A stretch of 64,000 nucleotides of DNA from Hanleya hanleyi (Eukaryota; Mollusca; Polyplacophora; Lepidopleurida; Hanleyidae): positions 62,001-126,000 of the forward strand of contig JAVTVY010033740.1 of assembly GCA_036873755.1 (NCBI GenBank). Direction: 5' to 3'. This document shows positions 13,001-25,600 of the stretch, one piece after another (positions within the stretch are counted from its first letter, which is position 1; the number at the start of each line of letters is the position of its first letter). The notes beneath the pieces were generated by a model. That model had not been told where the DNA came from and did not search any database. It saw only the letters and a list, made by a program, of their open reading frames with translations. A program made the position numbers and the translations under genes.

Positions 13001-16000
13001 TTCTACTTATTCATTTGCATAAATATAATAATAATACCCTTATTGTGATGATAGGCCGCGAAATCCGTATGGGAAGCGGCCGGTAAACGACAATTTCAAT
13101 TAAATTGCTAGTCCTTTAGTTTTGAAAAAGTTAGAAGTATCTCCAACAAAACGTCAGCTCCACAGCAATAAAGAAGTTGTTATTCATAGAATAGCCTTGT
13201 GGTATATAAACCGACTTTTTATCAAGGAAAACTGAAATTTGCCTGAAGTTGATTTCAGATATAGCTGACTTTTTCACGTGTTTCGAATTTGTTTTTCATG
13301 CAATTTTCTCAGAATAAACTGTGAATAAATTTGGAAAATAATTATGTGATATGAAATTATTTTGGGCATTTCTTCGCTAAAAGGAGGAAAATGTAGAAGC
13401 AAAATGAGCACGAAACCATTTTTGCCACGACCCTGAACTTACACATGATCCTCCGCCCGGAGGGTTTTGCGAATAGACCCAAAATGAACACAACGTGATA
13501 AGCTATGAAGTCTAGGAAAGGTAAGCTCCCGACGTTTCTTTTTTCTAAAGCAGCGGATAGTCAAATGAGGCAGATTCCCCCGCCCCACTCGAGGTCACAT
13601 ATTCAGGAATATCAGTTCCATTTATGGACCATGCATTTAGACCCTCGAGAAGTTTGACTTTAAACGGATTGTTGTCAAGGCGAGCGCTGTACTAAACTCC
13701 ATAATTATGTCTGTAAGACAAAATATCAATGGTCACACCTTACCTGTTTGTGTTGATATCAAGAAAATGAGCCGATTTGAAACTGCAAGTAATATAAACT
13801 TGGCAAAAAATGGTTGCATACGTTTTAAGGAAATATTTTTTTAACGGAGATTTGAATTTGGCCCCGTGTATGTCAAGGTAACTGGATCACAATTTGCTGT
13901 ATTAACGGTATTTGCTTATACCGTTAAAAATGCCAAAGTGTATTTTATTTCATATCACATATTCATTTTCTAATTTATTCCACAGAGACAACTGCATAAA
14001 TGAAACAGAAAAATCTGTCAAAAAGTCGTCCAACAATGTTGTTTCCTGGAAAACCAGAGCTACCAATTTGAATATATGGGGATATAGTGTGCATAGTTTT
14101 ATCTCTCTAAATTCAAAGATAATGAAATTATTCAGATATTCATAATGATTTCCATTCCAGTTAATTTGTACTGTGGTTGCCATGGAAATAAATTGATTTA
14201 TCAAGATGCTCAAGGGTGCCAGGTGGGTCCCCTTCGATTTCGTTACTTGTAAGGTCCGTAGATATCAATCACAAGAAATTATTGTGAGGTCGATAGCGTA
14301 AGGTTCACACCGTTGGCTGCTGGACTAACAGAATCTGGTCTTCTGGATAAATAAACTTGCTGAACTATTAAACGTTGCGTTATTATTAACTAAATGTCAA
14401 ACAGATTTATACCACCAAACGCCTCCATTCATAGTTTCTCAAATACTGTGATAAATATCTTATTCTGACGTAAAAATACGATCGTATCGTGCAAGATCTC
14501 TGGCGCTACGTTTCGTAACTTGTGTTTAATTCCTCTTAACCTGGGCCTAGGGGGCTGTTTTAATATATGTTTTACATTTCCATGGTGTTAAAATGAGCAG
14601 ATACAACAAAAGCGTGACAGATAATACTCTGGAAAAAAACTTCATTTGAATACAGAATAATGGTCAGTGATTATGATTATATGTAATGAACATCATCATA
14701 CCTTGATGGCATCATTGACCGCTTCTCTCTTGTAGGGAACCATCTTGCGTTTTATTACTTTTATTTCAGACACATTTGGAATTGTTGCTAACTGTCATAC
14801 TAAATAGGTCTTTCGATTATTGCCGCGGAAATTCTTTTTTGCCGAAAACTATTTAAATGCTAGCGTTAGTATCGTTTATATATTGAGATCAGCACAAAAT
14901 AGTAATTTTTTAAATGGTATACCTGAGACAACATAATTCTCGGAGTCTTTAAATATGAATTGTTCCTGTACGTCACCCTTGGAAATAAATAAATAAGTTA
15001 CTAACAACGTAGATTGAAATACATAGTGATCGACAGTCTCGTCTGGTTATCCACAATTACAATGTGTTGTATATGGATTTTTTTTTATTGAATAGATGTA
15101 TTTTAATGTTACCACGCCCATTTCTGAAACGACGCAGAAAAATATTTTCATTTCGCGGTCATGCTGGCAGTGTAGAGAAACGTTGTGCCATACTCGGTAA
15201 CTTTTCTTTGACTATATTAAGAGTGAGAGGAGAAGCAACAGATAAAGATGTTGTTTGTTCATACGTACCTCTACTTGGTTCCACAGATGTGAAGCCTGTG
15301 ATGTAGCTTGGCTAACCAAAGAGCATCCCGCGCCCAGAATCATCTGTATGATAATGTCGTCTCTATACAAACTTTTAAACATCACATCGGTTCCTCGCCC
15401 AGGGTCACACTGTAATAAATGTCGTGAACATTGTATTTCCCACTGTGTATAAGGTCAGGTATTTTTTCATGAATAATTGGATTTCTACTCTGCAAAATAA
15501 TCTGACATTGTATAACACGATATCGGTACTATACACTTTATGATAACTATATGGAAATAAACATTGTACAGGATTTTGAATGTCGAAATATCTTGTCACA
15601 CGAACCCGCTGCACACCGATGAACTAACCAACGCCCAATCCGGATGTCTCTCTTAAGGAGAAGCAAACAACATACAGATATAAGAGCATGATTTAGGCCG
15701 GCATACGACCCGAGGTATTTTGAGACAACCGTCGCTCCAAATCAAGAAAAAAAATCCATTGATATTTTGTCGTCAGGAAACCTTAGGGTTTCTTCAGCTT
15801 CACTATATTATTTACCCTTTTCCGATATACATGTACATTTATCTGTTCTCTTATGCTAAAGAAATGCTAAATATCTAACTCAATATGATAAATAAACATA
15901 TATAATATGCTAAATATGCATAAATACGTCAATATGCTAAACATGGATTCCATTGTGACGGAATCACGGCTTGGAAGGTACTTCAAAAGTCTGAAGCGCT

Positions 16001-19000
16001 CGTTATTGAAATTTTATTCTATATAAGCAGCTTTTCGACGCCTAGTTACTGTTGTAAAGTTTCAAATAAAGTATAATATATTCCGAAATATTGCAGATTT
16101 TTCGTTTTACAATATTTGGAAATGTCCTTGACGGAATCACAGTGAAAGTCCTTCTTTTTGATTAGAAAGGCGCGATTGGGTCATCACAGGGGTTGAATCT
16201 AGTCAGTGACGGAATAAAAAAAAATCGTGCACTTTTAAAATCTTTTCGGTGAAAGAGCTTTATCAATTACATATTTTCGTTAAAAACGTATATTCCTAGA
16301 ATGAATATATCACTTCTAATTATAAAATTAAGACTCTGAACTGGCCATTGCATACAGTTCCTATCAAATGCATGTGTTTTCTACAGACGATTTAAAATAG
16401 TATACTTTCAGTAAAATGCAACTTTTCTTTCTTGAAAATTTCGAATTTCCCGAGTTGATCAAGTTTATAAATTGCGGACAATATAATTTGCACTTACAGC
16501 ACATCTTCTCTGTTATTGGCGTGTCCCGGAGATTATAGAAAGCGAATAGAAAAACAGCATGCTAATATATAGTCTACGAAAAAATGTGGGGCAAATTTTG
16601 TGCGAAAAAGGGCTCTTTTTGGTGACGGACGCTTTTACGTGGAAATCATGTAAACCCTATAACTGATCACGGTCGTTATCTTTCTCTTCTAAATTCAAAT
16701 AGACGATATCCATGCTTTGGAGAATCGCACGTGTGAGGGAATCACCGATATATATGACGGAGCAATTGGACCTATGTCTTTATGAATTTCAAAATATTCA
16801 TGTATCAAGTCGACCTAATAACAACAAAGACGATTACAATGGCTCAGTTGCATATTATTGAGAGAACAAATAGCAGCCTGTCTGGTCAGTGAACATACAA
16901 GCTCTTTATCGTTCTCTCGATAATGTACAACTGAACCATTCTTAGTGTCAACTGACCTTCACTAGATGAAAAGACTTGCAATAGTGTAGGCATATATTTG
17001 CCAGATCACGAAGAAATGTGACATTATAATCCATGCCAAAAAACGTCAATGCCTATTATAAAGCGCCTTAATTTTTTTTGTTTGGTGTATCAAGAACTCC
17101 ATATAGTGTTGAATACACACAGTCGACGCATGACTGAAATAAAATAGTGTTCATTAGAAATCGATCCATGCTAATTGTCAATGTTAACAATTGGACAAAA
17201 AAACCTAGTTGGAAAATGTGTAGCTCCGGCGGGGCCTTCTTCTATACTACGCGAGAACAAGACCCCGGCGCCAACCCTTTCACCAGATGTAGTTGTTGGG
17301 AAAGTGCCGGGTGGGCAATATTTGCCGAACTCGTTAACAATAATTAATAAAATAATTCGATATATGTCCACTCATCTTTCATCAAACATCTTGTTTATGA
17401 GTGACTGTCCATTTTTAGATTTGCAAGACATCTAAACACGGACGAGGGGATAAAACTGTCCACATCGCTGCCATCTTGCATCGATCAGAATGCCGATTAG
17501 GCGCCACAACATATCCTGACAAACACTACATGCACAGCGGCGATGTGGACAGTTTACCGGAAACGTTTGTATGCATGGACGGGGATATCTCCTGATACCT
17601 GTCGTCTATACATATTTGTGTTAATAGTAAACACTACATGTTCCGCCTTTCGTGATCGTTATTATTGATGAAGGTTATTACGCCTGTTTGATTAACTCGA
17701 ACACTCAAACTCCATACTGGACTACCGCAATGGAATGTACTGACTAGGGGCTCCATTTGACGAACTCGCCGTAGAACAAAAGAATTGGAACCATTAATAT
17801 GTATTGAAGGGGGTCTCACCTGACACTTCCTTAGCAACACAGGAAATCTCCTTCCTGCGATCATACCGCGCCAGTTCACTTTCACGGGCGTATACAGGAC
17901 ATGAATACATCAAGTATCGATTCTTGCTTACATTCTGTATAAAATATATTCTGATGGTTCATTGAGAACCGGAAGATTTTGATTTGATGGCCTTTTTATT
18001 AAAATTTTTCATTGATTACATCATTTGCTGCAAGTCTTGTCATTGACCTGAAGTGTTGTGAGCAAACACGAGTGTCGAAGCATGCAAATCACATCTGTAG
18101 TGGAGTTTAACATATAATTAATAATCAAGTTTCAGATTTTACTACAGATTTAAATACGATCGAGTATGACTGATGTAGATGTAGTTTGCAAAATAGCTAT
18201 GTTTATGAAATATAGGGTAGGTCACCTCCTAAATCTCGAATATAAGTACATGCTAAGAAATGTAAAGTAACCCAGATATTTTACCTCTATATATTTCGAC
18301 TATCTATGCTACTATAAAACCATAAGGCTTTCTCAAGTTCATCTACACACAAAGTTAAATTTCAATATATTTGAAGTATCATAAGTGATATCTATGTGGA
18401 ATTGCTTAACACCACAGACATATAGCCTTGGTTAAACTAGCGCGTTGTCAAATTTTCTAATCAGAACTGTTCTGGCGAGTATTTACTATACTTTGTGAAT
18501 CTCAATTAAAAAAGATATAATTATAATATTTCATATGTAAATATGAATATATTCACTCTGGAAGATTTATTCAACAATCACAAAAGGTTTACCAGCCACT
18601 CATAACGATATACCAAAAGTGAACCGCGCACCCAGAATGAATAAAACACCTTACCAACCAGATTCATAGCTGGTTCTAGAAGCTGCGCTACAAAGCTTCT
18701 TTCAATCCTGATTGCGAGGGCCCTTCAGTGGGTAAAACAATTTGGGAAAGGCATAGCGCCACTATTTCTAAAATCTATTTCTAAAGTCAAGATAACCACA
18801 AATCATTCATAAATCGATAAATTGACGAAATTATTCACCAGAGCTATTATTTTGCAACCAGTGTACATGTTTGGACAAATTCCGGCCTCTCCTTATGGAA
18901 TTAACTGTGAATAGCCTGGCAGATTCTGTCGCTGAGAGAAAAACCAACTACTCTACTGAACTAAATAATGTATTTCAACAGTCGGTGTGATACAAACCAT

Positions 19001-22000
19001 CGCGGGAATCACTTTAGGTTCTTGTGATGTTTTTAGATGTTTATGTTTATGCAGTCAGTATACTTGTCTGTGAATCATGTGCCTTCATGCCAGAACCCAG
19101 AAATAAAAAAATGATGTCCTGCCGCGAAATACACAGCTTTCAAATGCTTTAGAAGAATAGTGTGAACACTCGTTGACATAACTACATAGTCAGACAGCTT
19201 GGATATTTGTTCTTTGAGGTTTGAATCGGGCGAAGAATGAAGCTGGGGTCTGACGGCAAAAACAGGTTTCCACTACTACTCAGCCTAGTTGGGTGGCATT
19301 ATACTTCCCTGCCAAACTGTTCATTGTAACTCTGGGGAAAAGGCGATGGAACTGAAACCTTTGGACTTTTCCGTAAATCTTTTTAGATTATTTGCTTAAT
19401 CTTGGATGCAGAGGATCGTGGGAAAATCCAAGATGGCGGACGTGCGGTGCGGTGCCCGTAGAATGTCGCGTTTAAAAAATATTTTCTGTCTATATTGGCG
19501 CAGTTTCTTGCCTAAAAGGACATAGAAGTATTTTATTCAGTGAAACTGATTATTCTCCATGTTATAATAGAACTTCGAAAAATAGGTAAAAATCTCTTTA
19601 CGGGAAGATAACGTCACTGACGTCATTTTTGCGATCAAACTGATACTGGAAAATAACACATTTGAATTTGGTAACAAACATTACCGCCAGCTCCTAGGTA
19701 CAGCAGTGGGCACAAAGTTTGCATCCACATACGCAACTCTGGTATTAGGATACTTAGAAAAGAAATCAGACCAGCTGGAAAATCATTTCAACACTGACGT
19801 AAAAGAAAAAAATTGAATCATCTTTCAAGCGATTTTTGGATGACTGTTTCATCATCTGGAATAACCGCTTGAGTGACTTGAATATATTTCATGACCCTTT
19901 GAATCAGTTGGATCCAAATATTAAATTTACTAGAGAAAGTAGTGCTGATCAAATCTCATTCCTTGATGTTTTGTTAAAAAGAGAAGACAAGAAAATCATA
20001 ACCGATATCTTCTACAAAGCGACCGACACAAGTTTGTCTTTTTCCCCACGCTATCCTCGTCAAACAAAGAACCAGGTACCTTTCACACTTGCGAAGAGAA
20101 TATGCACTATTGTCACTGAGAGTGCGCTACGCATTGGACGCCTGAATGAACTCAAATTGTTCTTGAGAGCGAGAAATTACCCAGAGGGTGTTGTAAACAA
20201 TTGACAAAGCACTGTCTATTGATATACATGACTTGAGAAAATCTACAGTAGACAGCCCAAATCAAGATTCAATCACTTTTATCAACACTTTCAATCCCAA
20301 TAATGTAAATTTGTTCCCTGTAATTAAGGATAATCTTAACCTACTTGAATCAAACGAATGACTCCGGAAAGCTTTTAATGGGGTTCAAGTTATAAACGGA
20401 AAACGACAGGCATCCAATCTTAAAAAAACTTCTAACTTCTACCAAATTCACACCAAACAATCAAACGTTCCCCGTATCTAAATGTGGAAAACCGACATGC
20501 AAGTGCTGTACAAACATTATTGTTGGGTCTACTTTTCTGTTTCGCCATACGAATACAAATTTCCAGGTTAATAGCAGTATGAGCTGCATCGACAACAGAT
20601 CAACACACCTCCATTAACCCTATCTGACCTGGGTGATTTGGGGTGTACCGCAGCCTCAAGGGGGGGTCGGAAAGTGACCCCTTATATATTTTCGCTTTCG
20701 CTAAGGCTAGAGGACTGAAACTTACCACACTATATCATTGGATCAAGCTCTATAGGAAAATGTAAAAACAATCCAAGATGGCCGCCATGATGACGTCACT
20801 GTGACGTCATTTCAAAAATAGCATTTTTGGATCATTTTTTGGTCAGAATTTTCGATTTTTTATTTTTGTTTTTTCTTCGCAAAAACTGCATGATGAATTC
20901 GTAAACAATAATCTGATATTAAATAAAATAGATTTTATCCACCTTTCCATGCAAAAAAGGATTTTTTTTGAAGAAATATGAAAAAAAATATCACTTTTCT
21001 GGTACCCCATATGGCCGGCATTTTGAATTTACCCATGTTTCTCTACTCGGGGGGCATGCAAACAGGCTCAAAATGACCCCAATATGATAACCTAACAGTC
21101 ACGAAGTTTCAGCTCTCAATTGTTTGTCGTTCCGGAGATAGGAGCAACAAAAAAAACAAGGGGGGGGGGGCGGAAAGTGCCTCCTCTCCCAGGCCAGGTA
21201 GGGTTAATGCATCTTAAGGGTAGCAAACATATCCTCTCACGCCGGCTGTAGGTAACGTACAGGATATCTGTCGCTACCTTGTGTATAATTTCGCATAACT
21301 AGGGTCATTTGAACTGCATGGACTATAAATCTACCAGGAGTGCGAATAAATGTTCATAGAGAAAATGTATTTGAGATGCATCCTAAAACGACTTGGAAAT
21401 TAATTTGAATAAAAGAACACTCATCTTGTGGTATTTATGCATATTTATTTTATGCCCGATCAGAATTTTGCGCGAATAACGCTATGCGCAAATGTGTCGT
21501 TTTTCAACGAGTAAATCCTCTATGTATTTAGTGTCATTGATTGGATTTTTTTGACCGACAAATTAATGCCCAAATATGATGCTCAATCTGAATGACGCAT
21601 AGTTTTTTCTCGGTATCGTGTATATAGAATTATCCCAGAGCGAGTAGATCGTCTATACAGCGTTTTTACCTCCGTCGATCAGACGGAAGTCTAGGAGCGC
21701 AACGTGAAATCTCCCGCCAAATAATTGTCATATGGGGAACCCACGACTCATAGTATTTCCAATGGGGATTGTCATGGTTCCCGCCGAAATCTTGAGGCAC
21801 TTTTCTTGGACACAATTGAAATAATGGGGTTCCCCATTGCAATGCATTGCAGTGGGCCTTGCTTTTGTAGTCGGGTTCCACCTCAATCTCGAAACCAGAG
21901 CTATCCGGTCCTGTCCTCCCATCCACCGAGAGATTTAACATGGCGGCCCTCCAGCTTGTAGAGACGGACAATGCGATTTTCTGCCGTTTTTCTGGTAAGT

Positions 22001-22611
22001 TTATTGTCGCCATTTGAGGTCATTACAACTCAATGATTCATAGTACACCATCCGTCATTTCTATATATCGTAAAGTATTTGTCGGCTGGTGACTTATGTC
22101 GAAGCCAACCAAATAGTCTAAGTTGTTGTTGTTGCATATCAAACTGACTGACTCACTGGAAGACAACAGCACAATCGACGATGCCCTGATTTTACTGATA
22201 CTTGTTTTCTTTCAGTTGATGATATCCACCAGCCTGGTTGTTTAAAAACAGTTATTCTAAATTTTGCTGATAAATTATATTTCCGGGGGGGGGGCTATTT
22301 ATCTTGGCATTTGGCAGTTGAATAATGGTTTGATTTTGCAGAAGCACCAAATTGATCTACCTGCGTGAGTCTGTAAACTTATTTAATAAAGCTGATAAAT
22401 AATATACTTTTCTTTTCATTTATCCTAACAGTTTAGTGACATCCACATTGTGTGCTGTGACACTTGTTGATGAAGAATAATTTGCTTGTTAAAACCTGAT
22501 AATATTCTGAAAACTTATTCTGAATTGTAGCTGAAACAAAGGAGTGTCTACATTTCACATGTAGGCTTACATTATTGAGATTTTTGACTGATAGCATGGA
22601 TGGAATCTTTC

Positions 22612-22643
<32 letters not shown>

Positions 22644-25600
22644 AGTTTTAAGCCCTGGACATACCACTGGGCATTTATTTGCCATACGATCACATTTCAC
22701 ATGCTTTGTTCAGCCCCGTGATCTGGAACCAAACAGACAGTATCACTAGATGAAACAAGGAGATCATGATATACATTTCAGGTTTTACCAATGCCAAATG
22801 ACTTGAACAGAAGACAATTAGACAAAAAGAAAATCAATAAATATATCAATAAATAATAAATTACATAGAAAATGTTCTTGTCTTTGCAAGGGGGACATCA
22901 GACACACTGACAACACAGACCATTCATTCAAATTTCGCCTTCCATTGGGGAGGCAGAAATATTCCTCAAACACAGTATACATATTCTCTTTTGTGATCTA
23001 ATTTTCGTTTGTCAAAATATTGCTCCATAGAGAAGTTACTGATATAAACAATCCTGTTCTAGATTATGATATACTGGATTATTATCATGCTCATGCCACT
23101 AACATGAACTCCAATCCAACCAGTTGCAAATTCTTGTAACATGGTCAGGCTCCAGTTCTATTAAGTACACGTATGAAAGGTGCGAACTGGTATGATGGAT
23201 TTCATCTTGTTGTGTATGACGAAAGAATGAAATATAATGAAGGCCATCAACATTTTTAATGAAGTGAGTTTTGATATTAAATATGTATACAATTGATTCC
23301 AACTTGCAGGGTTAGCACTTCTGATATCAGATGCAACAGGACTGTTACACAATGGATGTACTGGATGAAATGGAAAAACCAAAAGAGACTATTGATTGGT
23401 TCAGCTGTGTCAGAAAGGTGTGGAATGACAGAGGTGGTGAAAATCAGAGTCAGTGATTGGCCACAACCCCCCCCCCACACACACACACATTGGATATCAG
23501 CTGATTCCTCAGGAAACAAACATTACGCATGTAATGACCATCGGTAGAGTGATACATGTGTCAATCGGTCAGACATTTTCAAGGATGCCCAGTTTTAACT
23601 TAAAACAACCATGCCGGACTTCATTCCTTCTCTCAGAATAATTGGATCTAACTTTTACAAAACCTGCAGCCCCCAATAGCTCCTGGATCTAGACCACATA
23701 CATGAAGGGATCTAGTTTATCGGTGCTATGGCAAAAATATCATGTAAAATGGGATTGTGTGGATAATATCAGATTCATGAAAGTTGAAATCCTGCAGCAT
23801 GCTCCACAAATATCATCAAATGTCATAAAACCTTCTGGTCTGCGCCAGTGTGGTTCTATATTTGTTTTTTCTTTTGTTTTTTTTACAAAATTTTCTCCCT
23901 TGACCAGGTGAGGACTTGAATGTGTCTGAAATGATTTAGCTTCTAGAAACAAAGACTTCATTTCCTGAGTAGAGGTAAAAACCAAACATATTTTGATTAT
24001 TTTATTCAAATTTCAATTCCACTTCTGATATATGTACATGTATAAAATACATACAGAATGAACTGCATACAGAATAACACAAAGAACAGGTATATGTATC
24101 TCATTACATTCTTAACCAAAGATCAATACCTGGGTGATTTTACAACAATACCATGGTGTTATATATTGTTATGATTGGCTTAACTTTAGCTGCTGAAGAT
24201 ATTTCTAATTTGAGGGTAATGGGCAATCATACTAAATTTATTTTCATAACTTCATTTATTTTCACAATAAGCAACATAATCGAGATTAGCAAGTGAAGTT
24301 TTACAACATAATATAATACGTATCATGGATCTCCTTCAGTTTAGTGTAGACATATATACCCTTGGATATCTGTTACCCTGATTCAGTCATAATATTGTCT
24401 GTATTATATTGATGTCGACAAGGAATATACATAATTATTTGATAGTATTATTAATTGTATGTTGTTTATGATTAACATGAACTTTTTATTCGCTGGAATC
24501 CAGCCATTTGTTCCATATGGGCAATATTCTCATCAGCCATCACCATTCAATATGAATGTGATACATGTACAAGTCCACGGTAATTGATACATTATGGTGA
24601 AGGTGACCTGTAACACCAGTATACAAAATTATCCCGAGCTCATTGAATCAGCACACGATGCTAAGACAGATCAGAACGGAGTGTCGGTAAAATCAGATGT
24701 GTTTTGTAGAGGATTCTGTCAATGAGGATGCTATACTGTACACATACTAAATATGAAGTGTTGATGTGTAGTGCCTATAGCATAAAATCACAAGCAAGTT
24801 GGTAAAACTAGGCACACAGGGTCTCATGTCAGCCGCTAACGTGTTGATTTGGGTGGGGGCGTCCTCTCATGGGGAGGTGTGGGTGGGAAGGGGCCTAATG
24901 TCTCAAGCAGTATTCCAGGTTTTCCATCAATATACTCTATTCTATACCCCAATATTTCAAGCACGTGAAATCAAAGAAATATTATTTGCGGGGAATGTGA
25001 CTTCCACATGCCTAGCTGGACATGCTAGTGGGGAACCCTCAATCTCAGGTTAATTACCATTGGTGAAGTTAACGTCCAACAAATGCAAAATTGAGCTTGG
25101 CATCCGGCCCTATGTTATTCAGTGATGTACTATTCCCCTACTGACCCTGTTGCCTCGACGGAAGTCTTTGCGCTCATCCAGCGCTTGTTAATTACCAAAG
25201 ATGACTTTGAAATGCTTTCGTTTCAACCATGTTTACATCTAGACCATACAGTAGGCGTATTAATCAGAGAATATGCCGATATAGGTCTTCCGTGATTAGA
25301 AGCGGTGCACAGTTTGTACCCGTTGGGATACCTATACTACCGGATTTCACATGAATGAGCCATTCAAACAGCTATAAAACATGTCATCACTTATATGACA
25401 GTGTTTCTAAGTCGGTGCTAGCGGTCATTCAATTTGTGAACATGAATATTATTTCTCGCACCGAAATTGTAGATTTTATACGCTTTGTAGACGCTTTGCA
25501 ACGTTATACGTTGTTTTAGACCGATACTGATATGACGCCATGGACCCCAAGGCGCGTTATTCGGCGTAATTTCCGGCATTCCTTATTTTCATCTTCTTCA

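Larger units (their letters stand above)
15410..21200 (-). other. Intron 1 of the receptor gene, left half
   Basis: No gene is recognised in 15410-17150 or 17450-18530. Both are AT-rich. ORF-like stretches there lack any family resemblance. Repeats are listed separately. Confidence 0.5.

Noticed and set aside
15255..15452. Plus-strand ORF near 15.3 kb
   Set aside because: It overlaps receptor exon 2 on the other strand, which has the supported frame and splice sites.
21666..22013. 115-codon minus-strand ORF
   Set aside because: No family resemblance; it covers the better-supported plus-strand start exon.
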